Shown here: piece after piece, positions 35,442 to 46,400 of the stretch
How positions within the stretch are numbered: position 1 is the stretch's first letter
Layout: the number at the start of each line of letters is the position of its first letter
DNA from: Strongylocentrotus droebachiensis
Taxonomy: Eukaryota; Echinodermata; Echinoidea; Camarodonta; Strongylocentrotidae
NCBI GenBank assembly: GCA_035222895.1
Contig: JAVYIG010000039.1
Coordinates: 310,001-374,000, forward strand
Direction of reading: 5' to 3'
DNA: 64,000 nt
Program-made: the position numbers and the translations under genes
The notes under the pieces: model-generated
What the model was told of the DNA's origin: nothing
Seen by the model: the letters and a program-made list of their open reading frames with translations, nothing else
The model's database searches: none

Positions 35442-36640
35442 GATAGCAAACATACTGCATTAACCCGCAAAAACACAAACTTCAGTCGGCGCCATAAGTA
35501 TCAACAGCCTAGTTATTCAACCGTTCTTTACACACTTAATCATGCCACCCGACGTAAATGTTACGCATGTCAGACGTTGACTTTTTCGCTCATTGAGATA
35601 TTCAGCGTGACTGGCAAACACGTGTTTCTGGCCGGTAAGACAATCTTTACTTAGCAATCCATTCCTCTCACTTCAGGAGCATGCGGCCTCTCGCGAAAGG
35701 TTAACTCCTCCATCAACTCTAACATTATTCAGTTTTCCCAGCACATTGGGGATTATGGTTTCAAATGATTTTTATTATTGGCTTGTAGCTCGTCTGTCGT
35801 TAATTGATTCCTTTTCTCGCTGTCGCAAATCCCTCTTTTCAAGATGGCGGCCTAATTGGTGTATCACAAGCTTTTACTTAAAAAAAAAAACACCTGCTCC
35901 TTGCCCGTTCTTTCTTTGCCTATCAAAAAGGAGTGTATCGGACAATCGGCCAATTCTTTATCCGTATTCCGCAAATTAGCAAGTCTGTGACGTATCTTTC
36001 ATAACACCTTTCATCGGATCTGTAATAAAAATAATGGATTTTTCCAAGTTTTTGTTATACACGCTCTCGAATAACAAAGTATATTTCAAAGGTTAAGGTA
36101 ATGTCTTATTTTTCCCAATATCTTCATAGTTTCCATACTTCTCCTTAGCCTGAAGGAAAGGAGCGGCTAATATTTCTAGGCCTAAATGTAATACCTTAAA
36201 TTGCTCGAATCTTCTGGAGATATCAGATGTATCGGTTATGGCCCATGTAAATTTTCCCCTCAATATTCGACGTACCTGGGAAAGAATGACGCGAGTACCT
36301 TCAAAATTTGACTCCCATATACCAGTAGTATCACTTCTGAATTGATGGAATAACAAGACTTGATGAGCATGATTAGAAGACTGTCGTCGTTTTTTTTTTC
36401 ATTTTGTTTAATTTATTTTATCCAGTCTGGTACATACTATTTTTTGTATATGTATGCCGTTTTTTGTATATTGCCGTTAATAGTATAATTTATTCGGACC
36501 CTTTGTACACCCCGCTTGATAAGATACCATTCATGAGGATAGTAGAAATTGTAAAAACTCTCTAAATTGATATAATACTCTGGCTTTCCGAAAATGTATG
36601 CAAAATCTGGAATTGATTCCAATGAGTGTTGCTTGACAAA
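35442..36640. other. No gene recognised
   Basis: Nothing codes convincingly. A poly-A tract lies near 35880 and a poly-T tract near 36390. Confidence 0.4.
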
Positions 36641-36644
36641 ATGA

Positions 36645-36877
36645 ACTTCAGAAGAACTGGGCGGGGGATAGTGGGCACATTTTTTTGGGGGGGTCCTCGA
36701 AAATTTAAAAATTCCCCCCCCCCTCCCCCCACATTGAGCGCGAGGGGGGGGGGAAAGGGGGCCCAACCTCCAAAAAAGGTAAAAATCACGTGTTTTTACA
36801 TGATTTTCTTATCAAAGGGGGGGGGCGGGCCCCCCGGGCTTCCCCCTCCCCCCCCCCCCCCCCTGGATCCGCCACTG
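36645..36877. mobile_element. hAT-like MITE copy B, left end missing
   Basis: The right end CCTGGATCCGCCACTG and the internal 'ggtaaaaatcac(g/a)tgttttta' and C/G runs match copy A. The left terminal repeat is not present, so the left limit is approximate. Confidence 0.6.
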
Positions 36878-37212
36878 TTTGTATCGGCCTCTTTCATCTC
36901 CATTGTTTAAAAAAAAATAAGGGCCATGCTAATAAAAGTTCATCTTATTAGATGATCATGATGATTTGATTTATCCATGTATGAAATATTCATTTAGACC
37001 TGAGCCAATGCATCAATGCTTTAATTACGATTTGAATCCTAGACCTTCTTGTTCTGAAAACCACTGCTCTGGACATTTGTCTCATTTTATATTAAGATAT
37101 TGAAGAAGAAGAAAAAAACTTTCCTGATAGCCTTATTTGTTTTAGAATAGTGGTCTCTATATCACTATTTTGTTGTTGTCGTAGTTATCATTATTATCAT
37201 TATCATTATTGT

Positions 37213-37256
<44 letters not shown>
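37213..37256. repeat. (TAG)n trinucleotide repeat
   Basis: About 14 uninterrupted GTA/TAG units are set in ATT-rich DNA from about 37180 to 37370. The short ORFs here are translations of repeat. Confidence 0.85.
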
Positions 37257-37639
37257 TAGTATTATAACTATTAGCATTATAATCAACATTCTTATCATGA
37301 TCACTACTATCATCATCATTTTTCTCATCGTTATTATAATAATTATTATCATTATCATCATTGTAGTTGTTCTTGCTATATTACATGCCTTCCTCTCAAT
37401 ATGTATTGTTTCCACGTACATCAAAAAAGATGAAATAGCCACAAAATACTTAAATATTTATTTTTTAACAATTCTGTGTTGGTCGCCCTGTTGAACTGTT
37501 GAACCCATAAATGCATAAGTGTATTCCTAATGCAACCACGTGAGAGGTCGAGGTGCCTCGGGAGGCATGACGTTCGAAATGTTATATGACCCTGTCTTTA
37601 GGAGTGCCTATATCCATGGCAGTTAAAGTTAATCAGATG

Positions 37640-38580
37640 TGTTTATTGTACAGATATTCAGTGAGTTAAAAGCACGTATACCTTTCTCTTTGCCTCACGT
37701 TTTTGATCTGTAACGCTTTCAATACCTTCACACGTGCTTCTAAAGGCGTAGGGGAAAAAACGCCAGAGGGATGGGGCTGATATCTCAGTCAAAAATAATT
37801 ATCAACCTCTTTTTCTTTTTTCTTTTTTTTTTGGGGGGGGGGAGGTTTGTTTGTTTTTAATATTTGTTATTATCATTTTATGTATGTATAGTATTATCTT
37901 CATCATATTATTATTTTAAAAATATTATGCTTTCAGTCATCGCTTATCTTATGGTTGATATTCATTATGTTTATCTTATTCTGAAGTTGTATATGATATG
38001 CATTTGTACAGTGTATTCAAATATGTTATTCAGAGATTTATTTCCAATAAAATGGCCTGTCGGAGGGACAAAACAAAATTATCAACCTCGTCAAGAGTGT
38101 CTTTAGTCACTGTTACTTAAAGTAAATGCGATTGTTGGACATGTCAATGAGCTAAAAGAAACATTTAATACCATTCTATTTACTCCACATAATAATGTGT
38201 ATTGTAGTCTGTAATATTTTGTTTATCTGCGCCGAAATATATTGCTGGAGATTTAAAGGAGTTTAAACAAAATTAAGAAAGAAATTCCTTTTGCCTCACG
38301 TATTATACTTTCGTTATCTTTATGTGCATCTAGGCATAGCACTTATGTTTGTAAGTTGGAGGAGGAGGGGGACGGGGAGCTAGCTAAGGATGCTTCTTCA
38401 CTGATAGTAACCTACTCTTCAAAAGCCGTCTCCTAAAGAGGGGTTTGAGTAACTGTTAGTCAAAGTTTATGGGATTTCTGGAAATTTCAGTGAGTTAAAA
38501 CACATATCTTTCCTTTGAAACACATATCTTTCACATATTTGACCCGTAATACTTTCGCTATCTTCACAGGTGCAACTATA
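37640..38580. repeat. Diverged local duplication
   Basis: The segment at about 37655-37750 (agtgagttaaaagcacgtat, tttcaataccttcacacgtg) resembles about 38487-38575, and a shorter relative lies at about 38285-38335. No gene is recognised in this interval. Confidence 0.4.
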
Positions 38581-38792
38581 GTATGGTAGACAAAGAGAGA
38601 AATTAAAAAAAAAAACACGAATGCATAGATTTACCTGATATCAACCCCATGAAATTTAAATACCCTCTTGTATGTCCCATAGAAATCATCGTCGGATTAC
38701 GTAATATATCACTACAAAAGGTGACGTACAAAGCCATCGAAATTTCCTTTTGTTCTCAAAAGCAGCGGCGATCGTGTTGAAACTACCACTAT

Positions 38793-39003
38793 GAACATGA
38801 CAGACAAAGAAAGCGGACAAAATATACAGTTCCTCAGGTAGACAAAGGAACATCCCTTCACTGCTATTATGTAAAATGTGTAGAACAGGTGAATATGCAT
38901 GTGACACCTGTTCTACACATTTGTACATAATAGCAGTGGAGGGATGTTCCTTTGTCTACCTGAGGAACTGTATATTTTGTCCGCTTTCTTTGTCTGTCAT
39001 GTT
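38793..39003. repeat. Near-perfect 211-bp palindrome (fold-back element)
   Basis: The arms run from gaacatgacagacaaag to ctttgtctgtcatgttc and pair almost completely around a loop centred on aatatgcatgtga (about 38898). Diverged versions are in both FAMeT gene blocks. Overlapping minus and plus frames here are mirror images of one another and not genes. Confidence 0.8.
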
Positions 39004-39441
39004 CAGGCGCGGATCTACGGGGGGGGGTTTAGGGGGTTTAAACCCCCCCCCCCCCTTGGGCGGCCCAAAAAAAAAAAAAAAAAAAAAAAAAAAGGAAAAA
39101 AAAAGAAAAAAGAAAGAAAAAAAGAAAGAAAAAAGAACGCACGCTGGAGAGAAACCCTTTCAAGTGCAAATATTGTGAGAAGATAATCAACTCATCTGGT
39201 AACTTAACCAAACACATGATAACTCTGTGTATTAAACTGTTACTTGATTTAAAAAGACGTTATAATGCACTGCTTTTTATGGTCTCCATTGTGTTAATAG
39301 ATGCCAGGAAAACATCACTTACGGGGTTCAAATAAACACCCCAAAAAAAATCGGCTCGCCGCTTCGCGGCTCGTGGACGATGCTCCGCATCGTCATTATT
39401 TTGGTCAAACCCCCCCTTAGCAAAAAGCTAGATCCCCCCTG
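39004..39441. mobile_element. hAT-like element copy C carrying a zinc-finger fragment
   Basis: It starts CAGGCGCGGATCTACGG and ends GATCCCCCCTG, with ATGTT repeated directly at 38999-39003 and 39442-39446. It has inserted into the end of the palindrome. The interior contains G, C and A homopolymers, then a broken C2H2 finger (39137-39229), then a hairpin-like gcttcgcggctcg / cgatgctccgcatcg stretch. Confidence 0.65.
39137..39229 (+). pseudogene. Broken C2H2 (Krüppel-type) zinc finger fragment
   Basis: The frame reads THAGEKPF, the classic inter-finger linker. After a one-base shift it reads FKCKYCEKIINSSGNLTKHM. The Cys-x2-Cys pair, the x12 spacer and the first His are in place. The last zinc-binding His is missing. 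It is a captured or decayed finger and not a gene. Confidence 0.6.
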
Positions 39442-39816
39442 ATGTTCATAGTATACATGACACATCTTCACAAAATCCAGATCAAATGGCCGTAAATAAC
39501 ATTTTCTTCACAAATTGATTGTGGATTTCAGTTCAGATGAATTAGCAGTTTTCCCCCAAAATAGATCTCCTTTCGACGTGATGGATGTATTACTTCAAAA
39601 GCTTAGAACACCCTCGAAAAGCATGACTATCTCAATTGCTACTTCGTCAATTCCAGGCTTTTAGACAATAGGCACGGCATATCGAATCACTTTGGATTAA
39701 GCCCGACTTGATGAAATGAATCGAAATCGAGAAAGAGCTTAGAAAGGAGATATTCCCGCAGAGCAAGAGAGCAGACGGAAAAGTGCCTCGAAGTCCTGGA
39801 TTCCAAATTAACGGAA

Positions 39817-39821
<5 letters not shown>

Positions 39822-39861
<40 letters not shown>

Positions 39862-39895
39862 ATCTCTCTCTCTCTCTCTCTTTCTCTCACTCTCT
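39822..39895. repeat. (CT)n microsatellite
   Basis: A long CT run has occasional A interruptions. The ORF across it is artefactual. Confidence 0.85.
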
Positions 39896-40042
39896 ATTCT
39901 GTCCCCGCTTTCAATGGAAACATTCTTTACAACTGATAAGTTTAAAGAACTTAAAACTAAATCAGCACTCTCTCTTCGTCGCACTATTTCACCCTTATCT
40001 TGTTCCCCTACATTTTATTTTGTATGCTACCCCATCTTTTAA

Positions 40043-40557
40043 AGGTACTATGTCCCATTTGCAGGCCCCAAAAAATAAAAAGGTTTAATCCCAACGGCAT
40101 TTAAAAGATAATACTAATACTTCCCTAAAAAAAGGGGTCTTGAAAATGTCTTTAAGCGGGAAAATAACGACTATTAGTTGTCGAATCGAATTAAGTGCTG
40201 CCAAGTCAGTATGTAATAGTCTGATTTTCAGATCATTGTACCGAATGGTCGTACGTTTTGTGCTGCGCAAAGATTCAATCAGTTTAATTTTGGCCATTAC
40301 AAGAAGTGGGTTATTGATGTAGACAAATGCTCGTGTGCCCTTCACGGCTCATTGTATGTATGTTATTACCAAGAAAGAAAAAAAGCCAGTCAGTCACTCA
40401 ATAGTGTCTGACAGTAACGTCTAGCAAGTAAACAGGTTTCCTTGCATAATTTGAATATTAGGACACTGCTAACGTTTAAATTTCATACATGACATATTCA
40501 TAATTCCTGCAAAGTTCTACAGAATTTGATGTCGGCTGCAAAAGGGACATAGTATCT
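40043..40557. mobile_element. TTAA-targeted MITE, AGGTACTATGTCCC family, copy 3
   Basis: It is flanked by TTAA at 40039-40042 and 40558-40561, with ends AGGTACTATGTCCC and GGGACATAGTATCT. It is inverted relative to copies 1 and 2. Confidence 0.8.
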
Positions 40558-40561
40558 TTAA

Positions 40562-40916
40562 GACTGTGAAAAGGTTGGGCAATATTTTTCCAACACTTTG
40601 CCCAACGTTGTGCCAATAGTCAACCCAAACATCTATTGGGCAATATTTTGCCGATTGTATTGGTAAACGTAAGTACCCTACTTCACACGTGCATAACTGT
40701 TTCGTATTTTGACCAACATTTGGGCAAAGATATGACCCTTTAACTGCCCGACTACGGTATTCAACTTGTTGGGAAAATCTTGACCAGCTGTTGGGCAAAA
40801 TAAAAAAAAAATACCAACACCACTGGGCAAAATATTGCCCAATAGATGGTTGGGTTGACTATTGTCACAACGTTGGACAACGTGTTGGGCAAATATTGCC
40901 CAACCTTTTCACAGTG
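40562..40916. mobile_element. Fold-back MITE with CACTGTGAAAAGG ends
   Basis: The left end GACTGTGAAAAGGTTGGGC and right end GCCCAACCTTTTCACAGTG begin inverted repeats of about 110 bp, both rich in ttgggcaatatt and containing 'caacccaa(a/c)catctattggg'. TA follows the right end. It abuts the preceding TTAA element with no spacer beyond the shared TTAA. The CACTGT terminus recalls the element at 21398-22571. Confidence 0.7.
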
Positions 40917-40918
40917 TA

Positions 40919-42031
40919 GTATTTTCCCTATTTCTCGATCGTTCCATCTATGCCCATGGAGGAACGGCATTCAATGTAGATTTCTTTGAAAATGTTAAGG
41001 AAAACTAAGATAGAATCAGTAGAATTAGGTTATAATTAAATTTTGCACCTGTGCAATACAGATCTGAACTCTTCAATATAGTTGTGGTTGAGGGAGGGGG
41101 AGGGGTAAAATCCAACTTGGCGTAACTTAAATCAAAACACCCCCCCCCCCTAAAAAAAAAAAAAAATTGAGCCTAGACCCTAAAATTCAAAAAAAAGAAA
41201 GAAGAAGAAAAGTTCTGTATTTTATTCTTCTTTCTTTTTTTTTATTCTTAAATTTCATTCCTTATATTTCATTGCTGTTTAATTACTACATTAGTTTTGT
41301 TGCACTTCGAATCTTCAAGAACGGTATTCAAGAACAGACGGCGATCACGCTTCGATAAAAGTTAAAATCACGTGGGAGACATGAGCCGAAATCGTTCTTT
41401 ACCAGACACCAACCTATCTATTTTCTAAAGTCTTCAGGACAATGGCGCAAACCACGGCAGTTCCGAGGAGGTGAAAGAAGGGGGGTTGTGATCACGAGCA
41501 GGAGCCGTGATTTCTCGCGCGAGCACACCCACATCCTTGCACACGCACACGCGCACTCACACAGACACATACCACGATTTTAACATGTCTAATAAACAAT
41601 AACGGGGATGAAAATGAGATTTCGAAAAAAAATAATGTGAAACATTGTGAGATTTCGAAAAAAGAATTTGACTAATTATGAGATTTCTTAAGAGTTTATA
41701 GATAAGTCTCTTAAATTAATTTCTTCAAATTTTGAACAAAAGAAATTGTTGATTCTTTTTACCTGAAAAGGTGTGTCGGACAGGTCACCCCTCCTCTTAA
41801 AAAGTAGGGGGTACATACCCTCACTCCCTGGGCTGGAACCCCATGCTTCAGAAACTTCCAGGCTGCAGTCAGACCGCAGCGTGCGCGATAATGAGGCTGT
41901 GCGGCAATTTTTATTCAGATTCCCGTTCGGTGAAAAGCTCGCTTACAACGCTCTCGTAAAACACGAGACCAACCACGGGATTTTGGTAGCATCATTTTGT
42001 CGCCCTCGTATGGCTTACAGTGCAATTCATC
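40919..42031. other. No gene recognised
   Basis: It contains C and A runs at about 41138-41166, possibly the remains of another poly-C element, and CA-rich sequence at about 41520-41570. CpG content rises toward the candidate exon at 42032. Confidence 0.4.
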
Positions 42032-43576
42032 ATGGCGGAATCGTGGGGTAAGTCAATCTCTGAAATTTTCGCTGTTCTTTGACACCAAATTTGCCCAAAT
42101 TAGTTAGATTTTGCGCTTACTTTTATCGCAAACAAAAAGAGCGTTTTTTAGTCCTCGGAAATTAACTACTCATTACATAGTGTCGTATTTTGCTTGTTCC
42201 TGACTGGTATTGATAATATTATTTCGAATTTTTGCATCCTACGTCGTCTTTGATAACCAGTCCATCGTTTGATGTTGAAAACACGTAGATGCAAGTAATG
42301 TTTGAATAAGAAATATGCCCAAATTATTGGACTATATTTTGGAAATCTACCGGAAGTAGACGGAAAATGATTCGAAACCGCGGGGAATTGCTATGGCTAC
42401 GGCCTTTTAGTCAGGAATGGCGGGGTTTCTTGTGTGTCGCTGTGCCATTGTGTGGCGCATACAGCAGGAATTTATGTAGTCCCATGTGTATATATTTTTG
42501 TCAGCTTTTTAGTTTTTGTTGTCGCAAATCGACAGCAATGTAAATAAATCGACTGCTCATTAGTCATTGCTATTCATTATAAATCTAGATCAAATGATAT
42601 GTTTTAAATGTATATTTACACGGGTTTAAACATGTTTAGACAAGTAATGAAGGGGTGTGGTAACTGATCAAATTGTTTTGTACTGGAATCCTGAGCTGAG
42701 CGAGTGAGCTGAGCTGAGCTCAGTGAGCTGGATATTAAAATGACAAATTACTTAAACTAAAGGATAATTAATTATATTAATTTGGGATTCTCAAACTTTG
42801 GTTCTGCCTTCTGCTCAACTCAAACCTTACAGCCAGCCACAGAAATAAGCAGCATTTCCTTGTGCGAGTTGTAGACCTATGATTATGAACAGAGCAGAAT
42901 TAAAACAAAAAGCCAAAGGTAAACACTTACATTTTAGAACTTGTGCACATCTTCAAAAATGAAGGGAAAACTTCATGAATCTGACACCTGTAATTTGTTT
43001 TCATTTTAAAAAATAAATTTGAAAGCAAGCCAGTTTTGTCTACCATAAATGGCTAGCTACTTTGATAAGATCTTTTCAAATCCCCATACATTGAACTAAG
43101 ACATTTTAATTATTCTTCTTATCATTTGTTGTTGTTTTTCTGACAGACGCACTCAACCATCGAAGCTTGCGGGACATTGACAGACATCACACATCAGTCT
43201 CCATTGCATTCCTGGATCAACATTTGCTGGACTCCTTGCCTTTGTTCGTTTTAATGGTTATTTATTTGAAGACTCAACCGCAGTTTTGCTTCACGTTGGA
43301 ACAAACAATCTTGAACGGGGAGTTTGGGAGAAGGACGAGAAGGATTTTGTTCAGTTTATTCCTTTCAATAAAACAAAAATCTCTGATACTTCCAAAGTTC
43401 CAAGGTGGGATTCCGGAGCTTCACACGAACAAAGCATTTATTATATTAATAGAAAACTGACTGAACTGTCACCTTTATACAATTTAACAATACTTAACTC
43501 TAATAATACTTTTATTCTCAGCGACACATTTTATGCGTGTGATGGTCTCAACATAAATGTCAAAGTCAGTTTATAA
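42032..43576 (+). pseudogene. Candidate two-exon gene or element with broken SGNH-hydrolase-like domain
   Basis: A short exon 42032-42047 (ATG in a good context, MAESW plus one base) ends at a consensus donor (GGG|GTAAGT). A strong pyrimidine-tract acceptor (ttgtttttctgacag) is at 43146, and the phase fits. The second exon starts DALNHRSLRDIDRHHTSV, then needs a frame change to read CIPGSTFAGLLAFVRFNG, STAVLLHVGTNNLERG, KVPRWDSGASHEQSIYYINR and FYACDGLNINVK, stopping at 43576. These follow the SGNH/GDSL pattern: G-T-N-N block, P-R-W-D-S, and D-G-L-H near the C terminus. The expected catalytic His after D-G-L is Asn. SGNH domains also occur in LINE ORF1 proteins, so this may be a transposon remnant. 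Whether the two exons belong together is inference. Confidence 0.45.
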
Positions 43577-43884
43577 ATAAAATATAAATATTAGAAAATG
43601 CAAATTTTATTTGTAGTCCTATCGCATTTATTATTTGTAGTAGTGTTAAATAATACATTTTTTTGTCCATTTACTAGGCTATTCAGAAGAAACCAGACCT
43701 GGTTTTCTTTTGGGTTAGTTGATTAAGAAATGTGAATTAAACAGACCTGTTAAATAATAGCCCCCCCCCCCCCCCCCACAAAAGAAAAAATCTTTTTAAA
43801 AGATATATTTTGCAGATTTGTATTTCATCCAGAAATAGTACCTACACAGGGTAAACATAATATAAATAGTCAAGCATTGACATA

Positions 43885-44320
43885 TTTTGATATGTTGGTG
43901 ATGATGATTGTGATGGTGGTGATGGCGACGGTGGAGATGATGGCTATGGTGATGATAATGATGACGGTGATTATGATGATGGCAGTGGTGATGATGTCGG
44001 TGGTGATGGCGATCATGATGGATATGGTGATGATGATAATGATGACAGTGATCATGATGACGATGATTATCTTGATGGCAATGCTGATGGTGGTGATGAT
44101 GAGGGTGATTATGATGGCAATGCTGGTCGTTAACGTGATGGTGATGATGGCAATTAATGGCGATGTAGGTGGTGCATGGTGATGATCATGATGACGGTGA
44201 TTATGATTGTGATGCAATGCTAATGGTGGTGATGATGATGGCTATGGTGATGATGATAATGATTGTGATGGCGATGACGATTGTGATTGTGTTAATGATG
44301 TTGAAGATGAAAAATTAGAA
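43885..44320. repeat. GATG/GGTGAT-rich satellite-like array
   Basis: Degenerate tandem repetition of TGATGATGG-type units is found across more than 400 bp. Both strands open long frames (Met/Val-rich and His/Ile-rich) purely because the repeat lacks stops. No gene is supported. A poly-C run lies at about 43760-43777. Confidence 0.85.
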
Positions 44321-44330
44321 TTCTACAAGT

Positions 44331-45100
44331 TTTATTTGAGCCCTTCAGCCCACCGCACACTTATATTTCTATCCAAGGGTCATATTACACACAAACAAAC
44401 CCCGAAAATAAATTTCCAGATATATATATATTCCGCGGGTCACTTTAAAACAAAATCAAACAGAAAAGAGAATAAGGGAAAGAATTTTGTTATATTTTAT
44501 TTCCAGGAATACACATGAACTGGAGTAACACAATTGACAAAAGAATTATGAAATAAAATATTACCATCATCGAATGTCTGGGAATTACCAAAAGAAATTC
44601 CTGTTTAAGGCTCTTCTAATTAGCCCATGGTTTACAAATATAAAAACACATTTCAGAACTTTTACAACCATGAAATTAATAGCATGGGAACAATCATATT
44701 TTCAATTTTCAATAACATTGCCCCCCCCCCCCCTGAAAGTTTGTATTTACACAAACATACATTTCATAACGAATAATGTGTCTTCTTTGTTAAAATGATA
44801 TCAAAGCCTGGCCAAAAATAGCCTTTATAGACACTTAAATCCCCTCTTCTGTCCCTAGAGCTGGAATTCTATATTGTACTTGTGTGCGTATCCGTATACA
44901 ACTTTGTACTTTCCGTTCACTTCTATAATTATGTAGCGCATGAGTATCGTACACAATAATAAGTATGTGGGGCAATACAAAAGCCTCTACGACCGGGGGT
45001 TACGCACACGAGAGTAATTCATGAATATCCCTAATCTCCGTCTATTTTCCGTGCGTGTTCACGTATAGCGCGCAGACTGGTTGGACCGCGAATCGACGCA
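44331..45100. other. No gene recognised; possible promoter upstream region
   Basis: AT-rich DNA becomes CpG-containing after about 44990, just upstream of the TATA-type exon. Confidence 0.4.
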
Positions 45101-45104
45101 AAGC

Positions 45105-45113
45105 TATATATAA
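45105..45113 (+). promoter_or_regulatory. Candidate TATA box
   Basis: TATATATAA is embedded in CpG-rich DNA, 25 bases before an ATG that opens an exon-like frame. A start site about 30 bases downstream would leave almost no 5' UTR before this ATG, so translation may begin at a later in-frame ATG. Confidence 0.4.
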
Positions 45114-45137
45114 CGTGGTATCCCCCGGTTGATCTCG

Positions 45138-45284
45138 ATGCGAAACGCTCGTCGATCGGCCATGTCTTATTTTCCGCCGGAGTCTATTATGCATCAGCTA
45201 CTACTTTGCTTGTTCCTGACTGGTATTGAGACAGACATTGACAGGAAGTATAATATTATGTTAGGAAAATATCTACATTATGTG
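45138..45284 (+). CDS. Candidate first exon with signal-peptide-like segment
   Basis: The frame is open for 49 codons from ATG to a consensus donor (TATGTG|GTAAGC), phase 0. Later in-frame Met codons precede MHQLLLCLFLTG, a short hydrophobic segment that would make a signal peptide. It is followed by ETDIDRKYNIMLGKYLHYV. A TATA box is just upstream. I do not recognise the family and found no second exon in the following repeats. A 24-base match to 42190-42213 covers the 3' part of the hydrophobic segment. Confidence 0.35.
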
Positions 45285-46398
45285 GTAAGCCAAAATTCAG
45301 CGAGATGCACCCCCGATAAAAATGGTTATTTAACGTGTATATCCGACTCTTCAAATATTTTTTTTTGCAAGTTTTTTGGGGTGTTTTTTTCACATTTTGA
45401 AACTTCACTCACTATTTATTGAATAGTACATTATAATGTTTATAGTTCTGGCTCAATATTCATGACGAATTCAATGTCATTAAATGAATCCTGAGCATAG
45501 CAGAAAGATGAGAACTGTGCCATGTTTTTGCTTATTACGTATTCATGAGGAGCAAATTCGTGCATACGATATGAATAAATGGAAGCGAATTCGCGCACGC
45601 TGCGGTCTGACTATTTGAACAACTTTTGACGTAGCAACAGGTCAACTGGTGTATCAAAGTGTGCAAAGATATCACCGAGATGATTACACAAGGGGTGGTG
45701 TTACCCCTCCAGTCAATTCGATAATCATGATCCCCCAACTACAGAAAATGCTTCTTCATCCTTTGCCGGTGTGAGTTTCCTTTAGAAATGTGACAATCAA
45801 GCGTGGGAAAGGATTTTCTATTGAAATGGGTTCGGGTAAGAAATCCGAAGGTTTTTTTTTTTTTCTTAAGTTGAGTTACCGACCGACATTTTGATTTATT
45901 TATTTTCTCTGGAATTAGTCTTACTCCCTTTCCCTTTCTGTTTTTTTCCTTTCTTCTTCTAATCTCCTTTATGCTCTTATAAATTTATATTTAATTGTTA
46001 TAAGACGTATGCAGCACGAATACATATGCTTTTAGGAAGTACACTGTCTTCCTTGTATAAAACTGTTGCTATGTTAAAAATACCATGTCATTTTGTATGT
46101 ATAACTTAATTACTTTTGTTTATATTGACAAAGGAAATAGAAAATACATAAAAATTTGAATTAAAATTGATTTGCATATGGGGTGTACCGAAGCCTAATA
46201 ATATTTTATGTATTTCTCATTTTTGGAAAACACATAAAAAGGATTTGCTACATATGCCCATTCATAACCCACAAGTGCCCGTATGAATCTCAATTTACTT
46301 GCTCAAATAATAAGTATATTATAAATTGTAATGGAACATCAATGTGTTTTTATTTCGATACAATTATAATAGAATTTAATAATTGTAATAGATAATAG
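45285..46398. other. No gene recognised
   Basis: This is AT-rich, intron-like sequence if the exon at 45138 is real. A poly-T tract lies near 45855. Confidence 0.4.
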
Positions 46399-46400
46399 TA

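Noticed and set aside
38876-39186. Lys-rich C-terminal frames ending in zinc-finger linker
   Set aside because: They join a palindrome arm, a poly-G/C run and a poly-A run; only the finger fragment itself is meaningful.
42689-42731. GAGCT-rich pentamer run resembling vertebrate immunoglobulin switch repeats
   Set aside because: It is a short local repeat with no associated immunoglobulin sequence, and the lineage lacks class switching.
43870-44217. Long open frames on both strands (His/Ile-rich and Met/Val-rich)
   Set aside because: Both are translations of a GATG-type repeat that lacks stop codons; no domain or splice signals.
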